From positions 1,488,001 through 1,552,000 of the forward strand of contig NZ_JAAMPA010000001.1 in the NCBI RefSeq assembly GCF_011758655.1: a stretch of 64,000 nucleotides of DNA, in the 5' to 3' direction. Below are positions 58,578 through 64,000 of the stretch, one piece after another. The position numbers and the translations under genes were made by a program. Source of the DNA: Modestobacter marinus. Its GTDB lineage: Bacteria > Actinomycetota > Actinomycetes > Mycobacteriales > Geodermatophilaceae. How positions within the stretch are numbered: position 1 is the stretch's first letter; every line of letters starts with the position of its first letter. A model generated the notes under the pieces. The model did no database searches, was not told the origin of the DNA, and saw only the letters and a program-made list of their open reading frames with translations.

Positions 58578-59567
58578 TCAGTCGTGCTGGGGCGGCAGGG
58601 GCTCCCCGGGGCGGGGCATGACCGGCGCGCCGGCCTCCTCCTCGAGCACCTCGGCCGCGGAGCCCACGATGAGCGGGTCGGGTGTGCCGACGGCGGCAGG
58701 GTCCTTGCGGGAGTAGTCGAAGCGGGCCAGCACGTGACGCATCGCCTCCAGCCGGGCGCGCTTCTTGTCGTTGCTCTTGATCACCGTCCACGGGGCGTGG
58801 CCGGTGTCGGTGTGCAGGAACATGGCCTCCTTGGCCTCGGTGTAGGCCTCCCACTTGTCCAGCGAGGCCAGGTCGGTGGGGGAGAGCTTCCACTGCCGCA
58901 CCGGGTCGATCTGCCGCACGATGAACCGGCTGCGCTGCTCGCCCCGGGTCACCGAGAACCAGAACTTGACCAGGTGGATGCCGCTCTCGACGAGCATCTG
59001 CTCGAACTCCGGGGCCTGGCGCATGAAGCGCAGGTACTCCTCGGCGGTGCAGTAGCCCATCACCCGCTCGACGCCGGCGCGGTTGTACCAGGAGCGGTCG
59101 AACATGACGATCTCGCCGGCGGCCGGCAGGTGCTGCACGTACCGCTGGAAGTACCACTGCGTCTTCTCGCGCTCCGACGGCTTGTCCAGGGCGATCACCG
59201 TCGACCCGCGCGGGTTGAGGTGCTCGGTGAACCGCTTGATCGTGCCGCCCTTGCCGGCGGCGTCCCGGCCCTCGAACACCAGGACCATCTTCTGCCCGGT
59301 GTCCTTCACCCAGCCCTGCAGCTTGAGCAGCTCGATCTGCAGCTGCCGCTTGACGATCTCGTACTCCCGCCGCTCCAGGCGCTCGCTGTACGGGTAGCCC
59401 TCGCGCCAGGTGTCGACCCGGTTGCCCTCGGGGTCGAAGAGCTCGCGGTCGTCGTCCCAGTCCTCGTCGGAGTGCGTGTCCGGCAGGGCGTTGAGCCGCC
59501 ACCGGGACAGGTCGAGGACGGGTGACGGCGTGCCCTCCGGGGCACGGTCACGCATCTGCTGGGTCAC
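58578..59567 (-). CDS. ppk2: Polyphosphate kinase 2
   Basis: The 329-residue protein has the PPK2 P-loop VFEGRDAAGKGGTIKR (about 96-111), the lid and Walker B region MFDRSWYNRAGVERVMGY and EREKTQWYFQRYVQHLP, close to the Pseudomonas PPK2 group. It transfers phosphate between polyphosphate and nucleoside diphosphates. GTG at 59567 has GGAGACGAC upstream. The GT4 gene follows upstream on the same strand with a 103-bp gap containing a GGTGC microrepeat. Confidence 0.92.
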   Translation of the reverse strand: MTQQMRDRAPEGTPSPVLDLSRWRLNALPDTHSDEDWDDDRELFDPEGNRVDTWREGYPYSERLERREYEIVKRQLQIELLKLQGWVKDTGQKMVLVFEGRDAAGKGGTIKRFTEHLNPRGSTVIALDKPSEREKTQWYFQRYVQHLPAAGEIVMFDRSWYNRAGVERVMGYCTAEEYLRFMRQAPEFEQMLVESGIHLVKFWFSVTRGEQRSRFIVRQIDPVRQWKLSPTDLASLDKWEAYTEAKEAMFLHTDTGHAPWTVIKSNDKKRARLEAMRHVLARFDYSRKDPAAVGTPDPLIVGSAAEVLEEEAGAPVMPRPGEPLPPQHD

Positions 59568-59670
59568 GTCGTCTCCGGTCTCCGGGTGCAGGTGCAGGTG
59601 CGAGGTGCGAGGTGCAGGTGCTCGCCCCGATCCTGCCCGGCGGCACGGCGTCCTGCCCAGCGCGCGGTGC

Positions 59671-60789
59671 TCAGGGTGCGCTGCGGTGTGCGCGCAGCCG
59701 CTGGAGGTGGCCGATGAGCTCGTCACCGATCCGGCCCCAGGTCCGCTCCTCCACCGACGGCCGGGCCCGGTCGGCGGCGGTGCCGAGCGCGACCGGGTCG
59801 TCGCGCAGCCCGGCGACCATCGCGGCCAGCAGATGCGGGTCGTCCCCGGCCCAGAGCCAGCCGTTCTGCCCGTGCCGGACGAGGTCCAGCGGGCCACCCG
59901 AGGCAGCGACGACCGCCGGCACGCCCGCGGCCAGCGCCTCCTGCACGGCCTGGCAGAAGGTCTCGTCGGCGCCGGGGTGCACGAAGAGGTCCAGCGAGGC
60001 GACGACGGCGCCCAGCTCGGCCCCGCCGAGCTGGCCGAGGAAGTGGGCGCGCGGCATCCGGCGGGCCAGCTGCCGCCGCTGGGGGCCGTCGCCGACGACG
60101 ACCAGCCGCACCCCGGGCAGCTCGCTGAGCGGGGCCAGCAGCGCCAGTCGCTTCTCCACCGCCAGCCGGGCGACCACGCCCACCAGCAGCTCCCCGCCCG
60201 GGGCGAGCCGGTGGTGGAGGGCGGGGTCGCGGTGCTCCGGGGCGAACTGGTCGAGGTCGACGCCCCGCGGCCACAGCGTGACCGGGCCGATCCCGTGCCG
60301 GGCCAGCATCGCCTGCGTCGTCGTCGAGGGGGCCAGGGTGAGGGCCGCGGTCTCGTGCACCGCACGCAGGTACCGCCAGGCCGCGGCGGGTCCGCCGGGC
60401 AGCCGGTAGTGCTCGGCGTAGGCGGCCAGGTCGGTCTGGAAGACGGCGATCGACGGCACCCCGAGCGTGCGGGCCGCTCGGGCCGCTGCCAGGCCGAGGA
60501 CGGCGGGGGAGGCGAGGTGGACGACGTCGGGGGCGAGCCGGCCGAGCACCCGGGTCAGGTCGCCGGCGGGGCGGGCCACGGAGAGCTGCCGGTAGCCGGG
60601 CAGGCGCATCGACGGCACGGTCGCGACGTCCACCCAGGCGCCGCAGCGGGACTCGTAGCCCGCGCCGGACGGGGCGACCACCACCGGGTCGTGGCCACGG
60701 ACGGCGAGGTGGTCGACCAGCCGCAGCACGGAGTTGACCACCCCGTTGACCGCGGGCAGGAACGTCTCGGCGACCACGGCGACCCGCAT
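59671..60789 (-). CDS. GT4 glycosyltransferase, MgtA/PimB-like mannosyltransferase
   Basis: The 372-residue GT-B enzyme begins MRVAVVAETFLPAVNGVVNSVLRL and has the GT4 EX7E motif in DETFCQAVQEAL, with FLGQLGGAELGAVVASLDLFVHPG before it. This is the pattern of GDP-mannose-dependent alpha-mannosyltransferases such as actinobacterial MgtA. It probably glycosylates a membrane lipid. ATG at 60789 is supported by a purine-rich leader (GGGGTGGGC). It lies on the same strand as the two acyltransferase genes, suggesting a lipid-modifying group; sugar and acceptor are inferred. Confidence 0.83.
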   Translation of the reverse strand: MRVAVVAETFLPAVNGVVNSVLRLVDHLAVRGHDPVVVAPSGAGYESRCGAWVDVATVPSMRLPGYRQLSVARPAGDLTRVLGRLAPDVVHLASPAVLGLAAARAARTLGVPSIAVFQTDLAAYAEHYRLPGGPAAAWRYLRAVHETAALTLAPSTTTQAMLARHGIGPVTLWPRGVDLDQFAPEHRDPALHHRLAPGGELLVGVVARLAVEKRLALLAPLSELPGVRLVVVGDGPQRRQLARRMPRAHFLGQLGGAELGAVVASLDLFVHPGADETFCQAVQEALAAGVPAVVAASGGPLDLVRHGQNGWLWAGDDPHLLAAMVAGLRDDPVALGTAADRARPSVEERTWGRIGDELIGHLQRLRAHRSAP

Positions 60790-60889
60790 GCCCACCCCGC
60801 CGGACGGCGGTGCGGCCGCGGCCGGAGCCGGCCGGGCGGTGCCCAGGTGCCCGGCGACGACGACGTCCGCCGGTGCCGCGTCGAGGCCC

Positions 60890-61816
60890 TCACGCAGCAC
60901 GCGCGGAACCCGGGTGGGTCGGGATGACGGTGGGCCGGCGGACCGGCATCCGGCGGGCCGGCACCCGCGGCCGGCGCGGGTGGGCCGCGACGACCGGTGA
61001 CCGGGCCTCGGTGACCGCGGCGACGGCGTACTCGGCGAGCGCGGCCAGCTCCCGGCGGTCGGCGCCGGCCGGGTCGAGCGCCGGCAGCAGGTGCACCTCC
61101 ACCACCAGGCCGCGGACGCGCACCACCCGGGCGATGCTGCGCCACAGCGACTCGTCGGCCAGGAAGCCGGCGACCGCGGTGGACGCGCCACCGTGCACCC
61201 GGTACCGGACGGCGACCGGGCAGACCGGGGCCGCGGCGTCCACCGCGGCCTGGAAGAAGGCCGGGCGGAAGCGGCCGAGCTCGACGCCGCACGCCGTCGT
61301 CCCCTCGGGGTGGACGGTCACCGCCGTGCCGGACCGGAGCAGGTCCGCGGCCTGGGCGACCGAGCCCGGGAGGGTCCGGATCCGCGCCCGGTCGAGCAGG
61401 ACCACGCCGGCGCGGCGGGCCAGGCCCCCGAGGACCGGCCAGTCGCCCACCTCGCGCTTCGCCACGGGTACACCCGGCACCACGGTGAGCATCGCCAGGT
61501 CGTCGACCCAGGAGACGTGGTTGCTGACCACGAGGGGTCCGGGGCCGCGGCCGGCACCCGCGCGCGGCCAGGCCACGGCCGGGGCGGTGACCTCGACCCG
61601 CACACCGGCGGCGGTGAGCACCCTGGCCGCGGCGCACACGACCAGCCGCCGGCGGCCCCGGGCGCCGGTGACGGGCGCCCGCAGCGCGGCGACCCCGGTG
61701 CCGGCCAGTGCGGCGGTCAGGCGGAGCCAGCGGCGCCGTCGCGTCGCGGCGTCCACGGTCGGCGCGGGGTCGGCGGTGCAGGCGGTGGTGCAGGCGGAGG
61801 CCGGCAGCCAGCTCAT
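60890..61816 (-). CDS. PlsC-family lysophospholipid acyltransferase (OlsA-like)
   Basis: The 308-residue protein has the acyltransferase motifs NHVSWVDD (HX4D, about residue 98) and HPEGTTA (about 162). It esterifies a hydroxyl of a lyso-lipid with an acyl-ACP or acyl-CoA. Its ATG overlaps the stop of the upstream GNAT-like gene (ATGA). That pairing is the OlsB-OlsA arrangement for ornithine lipids. A glycerophospholipid role (1-acylglycerol-3-phosphate acyltransferase) remains possible. The last 40 residues are an Arg/Pro-rich tail. Confidence 0.8.
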   Translation of the reverse strand: MSWLPASACTTACTADPAPTVDAATRRRRWLRLTAALAGTGVAALRAPVTGARGRRRLVVCAAARVLTAAGVRVEVTAPAVAWPRAGAGRGPGPLVVSNHVSWVDDLAMLTVVPGVPVAKREVGDWPVLGGLARRAGVVLLDRARIRTLPGSVAQAADLLRSGTAVTVHPEGTTACGVELGRFRPAFFQAAVDAAAPVCPVAVRYRVHGGASTAVAGFLADESLWRSIARVVRVRGLVVEVHLLPALDPAGADRRELAALAEYAVAAVTEARSPVVAAHPRRPRVPARRMPVRRPTVIPTHPGSARAA

Positions 61817-62589
61817 CGGTCGCCGCCGAGCAGCCGGCCGCGCACCCGGTCGGGGATGTCGGCGACGGCCAGGAGCACGTACAGGTCGGCGGTCCCGAAC
61901 GCCGGGTCGTACGCCGGCCGGCCGCACACCCGGGCGCCCAGCTTCAGGTAGCCCCGGAGCAGTGGGGGCATCACCAGGCGTTCCGGCTGTGGCGGCGCCT
62001 CGACGTCGAAGGGCAGGTGCGGCACCACCCGGAGAGGCGCCGGGGCAAGGTGGTGGGTGCGCACCGCCGCCCAGACCCCGGCGACGGTGGCGCCGCCGTC
62101 GGTCAGCGGGACCGAGGCGCAGCCGGCGAGGTGGGTGGCGCCGCGCTCGAGGACGTAGCGGAGGACGCCGGCCCACAGCGCGGTGATCACGGTGCCGGTG
62201 CGGTGGTCGGGGTGCACGCAGCCACGGCCGGCCTCGACCAGCCCGGGGCGCAGGGCCGCGTGGCGGGAGAGGTCGAACTCGCCGTCCCCGTAGCTGCGGC
62301 CGGCGGCGGCGGCCCGCTCGGGCGGCAGCAGCCGGTAGGTGCCGACGACCTCGCCGGTCGCCTGGTCGCGCACCAGCAGGTGGTCGCAGAGCGCGTCCCA
62401 CTCGTCGGCGTCCCGCCCGGGGCCGGCGGCCGGCGGGGCGAGCAGGGCGCCGCGCTCCTGGGCGAAGACGGTCCAGCGGAGCCGTTGCGCGTCGGCGACC
62501 TCGTCGGGGTGGGTGGCCAGGGCGGTCGTGTAGCTGCGGCGGGGGACCTGCGGGACGGGGCTCGGCGCTGTGGTCACGGCTGCGGTCAC
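61813..62589 (-). CDS. GNAT-type N-acyltransferase, OlsB-like (ornithine acyltransferase family)
   Basis: The 258-residue protein resembles OlsB/hemolysin-type acyl-ACP-dependent N-acyltransferases: ADAQRLRWTVFAQERGALL (about 32-50), DHLLVRDQATGEVVGTYRLLPP, EAGRGCVHPDHRTGTVITALWAG and the late PPLLRGYLKLGARVCGRPAYDPAFGTADLYVLLAV. OlsB attaches a 3-hydroxyacyl chain to the alpha-amine of ornithine. Translational coupling to a PlsC protein supports synthesis of an amino-acid-containing lipid. GTG at 62589. Confidence 0.78.
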   Translation of the reverse strand: MTAAVTTAPSPVPQVPRRSYTTALATHPDEVADAQRLRWTVFAQERGALLAPPAAGPGRDADEWDALCDHLLVRDQATGEVVGTYRLLPPERAAAAGRSYGDGEFDLSRHAALRPGLVEAGRGCVHPDHRTGTVITALWAGVLRYVLERGATHLAGCASVPLTDGGATVAGVWAAVRTHHLAPAPLRVVPHLPFDVEAPPQPERLVMPPLLRGYLKLGARVCGRPAYDPAFGTADLYVLLAVADIPDRVRGRLLGGDR

Positions 62590-62738
62590 GGCGACACCTC
62601 GGGTGTCGGGAGGCCTCTGGGCGGGGCCCGGACGCTCCCAGGCTCAGCGGCCGAGGTGTCCACCGGGTTGCCGTGGACTGGCGTGTCCCCGGCGGTCGGG
62701 CGAATCCCGCCCCGGGTGTCCGCCGATCGGGTGACCGG

Positions 62739-63386
62739 TCAGGGGGTGATGCGCTCGGCGAGCTCCTCGGCGAAGCTGCGGGCGGCGTCGGCCTCGGCGG
62801 CGGCGCGGTCGCGCAGGTCGGCCATCGCCGGCACCCGGTCGGCCAGGGTCAGCTGCAGCGTGATGACCGAGACGGTCATGCCGAAGGACCGGCCGAGCAC
62901 CAGCTCCAGCGGTGGCACCGTGTGGTCCCAGCTGGCCTGCTCCCCGCCGGCGTCGTAGCTGGCCCCCCGGCTGGAGACGACGACGGCGTTCCGCCCGGCC
63001 AGCGGCCGGGCCTCGAAGTCGCCGAACGGCACGGTGGTGCCCAGCACGTGGACGTGGTCCAGCCAGGCCCTGAGCGTCGAGGGCAGCGACCAGTTGTACA
63101 TCGGCGCGCCGACCAGCAGGACGTCGGCGGCCAGCAGCTCGTCGAGGTAGACGTGCTGCTGCGCCTCGGCGGCCGGGTCGACGACTTCCTCGGGCCTGCG
63201 CAGCCGGGGGGCCCAGTGCAGGGCGGCGTCGGGCAGGTGCGGCGGCGGCTCGACCTGCAGGTCGCGGGAGGTGACGGTGAAGTCCGGGCCCCGGTCCTGC
63301 CAGCCCCGGACGAAGGCGGCGGTCACCTCGCGGGAGGCGGACCTGCGCGGATCGGCGGACGAGTCGAGGTGCAGCAGGTGCGGCAT
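62739..63386 (-). CDS. azoR: FMN-dependent NADH-azoreductase
   Basis: The 215-residue flavodoxin-like protein begins LLHLDSSADPRRSASREV and has GAPMYNWSLPSTLRAWLDHV (about 92-111) and VVVSSRGASYD, the FMN-binding stretches of AzoR-type quinone/azo reductases. It reduces quinones with NADH, protecting against thiol-reactive compounds. ATG at 63386 has GGGAGGCCCC upstream. A near-perfect palindrome lies 85 bp upstream and might instead be a parS site. Confidence 0.88.
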   Translation of the reverse strand: MPHLLHLDSSADPRRSASREVTAAFVRGWQDRGPDFTVTSRDLQVEPPPHLPDAALHWAPRLRRPEEVVDPAAEAQQHVYLDELLAADVLLVGAPMYNWSLPSTLRAWLDHVHVLGTTVPFGDFEARPLAGRNAVVVSSRGASYDAGGEQASWDHTVPPLELVLGRSFGMTVSVITLQLTLADRVPAMADLRDRAAAEADAARSFAEELAERITP

Positions 63387-63470
63387 CGGGGCCTCCCGGG
63401 GCTGGGGGTGGGCAGGTCGCTGGGCCCCCACCCAAGCAGTGCCCGCCGCCGGGACGCCGATCGGGGCGGA

Positions 63471-63486
63471 TGTTCCACGTGGAGCA
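63471..63486. promoter_or_regulatory. parS-like palindrome TGTTCCACGTGGAGCA
   Basis: TGTTCCACGTGGAGCA differs at one position from the symmetric TGTTCCACGTGGAACA and at a few from the Bacillus parS consensus TGTTNCACGTGAAACA. It is embedded in a 24-bp near-palindrome (63467-63490, CGGATG...CATCCG). It overlaps neither coding region: azoR starts 85 bp away and the YchJ gene ends just beyond. ParB binding would mark an origin-proximal region; the alternative is an azoR operator. Confidence 0.5.
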
Positions 63487-63493
63487 TCCGCGC

Positions 63494-63880
63494 TCAGTCC
63501 AGGGAGACCCCGTCGACGTACCGCCACTGGCCGTCCTCGCGGGTGAACCGGCTGCGCTCGTGCTGGGCCCCGCGGACGCCGCCGGCGCGGTGGTGGGCCC
63601 GGAACTCCACCGTGCCCTCCGGTGCCAGCAGGGTGCCGCCGCTGGTCGCGAGGACCTCCAGCCCGGTCCAGCGCACCGCGGGCTCGAGGTCGAGGGTGCG
63701 GGGGCGGGTGGTGGAGTGCCAGGTGCGCAGCAGGTACCCGGCGTCCCCGACGGCGTAGGCGCTGTACCGGGAGCGCATCAGCTGCTCGGCGGTGGCCGCG
63801 GTCGCCGTCCCGTCGTGCAGCCGGCCGCAGCACCCGTCGTAGGGCAGGCCGGTGCCGCAGGGGCAGCGTCGGGGCGTCAC
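63494..63880 (-). CDS. YchJ-family (UPF0225) SEC-C motif protein
   Basis: The 128-residue protein has an N-terminal SEC-C zinc motif (CPCGTGLPYDGCC, residues 6-18) and the YchJ domain (SRYSAYAVGDAGYLLRTWH, VEFRAHHRAGG, ERSRFTREDGQWRYVDG). The domain has an NTF2-like fold; function is not established. GTG at 63880. Length is typical of the short actinobacterial members. Confidence 0.87.
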   Translation of the reverse strand: MTPRRCPCGTGLPYDGCCGRLHDGTATAATAEQLMRSRYSAYAVGDAGYLLRTWHSTTRPRTLDLEPAVRWTGLEVLATSGGTLLAPEGTVEFRAHHRAGGVRGAQHERSRFTREDGQWRYVDGVSLD

Positions 63881-63958
63881 GCGCTCATCCTCCCAGCTCA
63901 GGGCAGCGGCGCTGCTGTGCCGGCCGAATCCGGTTGACCACCGGGTCAGCCTGGGAGG

Positions 63959-64000
63959 GTGCGACTGACGTTCACCCGGATGGCCGACCGGCGGCCGGTG
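63959..64000 (+). CDS. Possible gene start cut by the window edge
   Basis: A GTG at 63959 opens a frame (VRLTFTRMADRRPV) that runs to the end of the window. GGGAGG lies directly before the GTG, too close for a normal ribosome-binding site, so an internal ATG or a leaderless start is possible. Fourteen codons are too few to judge. Confidence 0.25.
   Translation, partial: MRLTFTRMADRRPV

Noticed and set aside
59585-59622. GGTGCA/GGTGCGA microrepeat upstream of ppk2 as a CRISPR-like or regulatory array
   Set aside because: Units are 6-7 bp and irregular with no spacers; simple slippage explains it.

Overview
The window is a dense, very GC-rich stretch of chromosome with many GTG starts, ATGA/GTGA stop-start overlaps and actinobacterial families (SigE-type ECF sigma factor, DUF3097, DUF4383, YtrA-type GntR, PAS/GAF-SpoIIE phosphatases). 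This points to Actinomycetota. A Geodermatophilales relative (Blastococcus, Modestobacter, Geodermatophilus) is my best guess from protein style, not from a search. No rRNA, tRNA, CRISPR array, insertion sequence or phage gene was seen, and no gene-free gap exceeds 300 bases.

Layout. (1) 1-13.7 kb is a nearly complete L-rhamnose regulon. A plus-strand operon encodes mutarotase, isomerase, a fused rhamnulose-1-P aldolase/lactaldehyde dehydrogenase, and rhamnulokinase. A divergent LacI regulator is followed by lutA (lactate oxidation). A minus-strand operon follows the rhizobial order: DeoR regulator, rhaS, rhaT, rhaP, rhaQ, then a tagatose/psicose-3-epimerase-like gene. The logic is uptake, anomer conversion, isomerisation, phosphorylation, cleavage to DHAP and lactaldehyde, then lactate, then pyruvate. 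(2) 13.8-23.2 kb is a tripartite tricarboxylate transporter (TctA, TctB and three Bug-type binding lipoproteins) with a two-subunit CoA-transferase, a LysR regulator and an aldehyde dehydrogenase. It is probably a carboxylate uptake and activation locus of unknown substrate. (3) 23.2-31.3 kb is mixed: LacI regulator, small membrane protein, SigE-family sigma factor with a membrane partner, acyl-CoA dehydrogenase, DUF4383 protein, orphan NodU-type carbamoyltransferase and PilZ protein. (4) 31.3-38.1 kb is signalling and repair: hybrid histidine kinase, MarR regulator with membrane partner, RecQ-like helicase and GAF-SpoIIE phosphatase. (5) 38.1-40.9 kb looks like a protein O-mannosylation locus: PMT, a Thr-Glu-repeat lipoprotein and a polyprenol-phosphate mannose synthase. 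(6) 40.9-48.4 kb is molybdenum: an HTH-Mop regulator with tandem operators, modABC, a MobA-like nucleotidyltransferase and moaE on the plus strand, and moaD and moaA on the minus strand, with a PAS-GAF-SpoIIE phosphatase between. (7) 48.5-58.5 kb holds an MFS transporter, release factor 3, a WYL regulator/VOC pair, tryptophan 2,3-dioxygenase, an aldo/keto reductase, a GntR/membrane operon flanked by two copies of a 63-bp hairpin element, a DUF3097 protein and a PRC-barrel/DUF2382 stress protein. (8) 58.6-64 kb holds PPK2, a GT4 mannosyltransferase-like enzyme with an OlsB/OlsA-like acyltransferase pair, azoreductase, YchJ protein and a parS-like palindrome.

Most starts were chosen from visible ribosome-binding sites or stop-start overlaps. 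Several genes appear to be leaderless: a -10-like hexamer sits about 7 nt before the start codon. Substrates of the TTT locus, the orphan carbamoyltransferase and the 63-bp repeat are the least explained parts.
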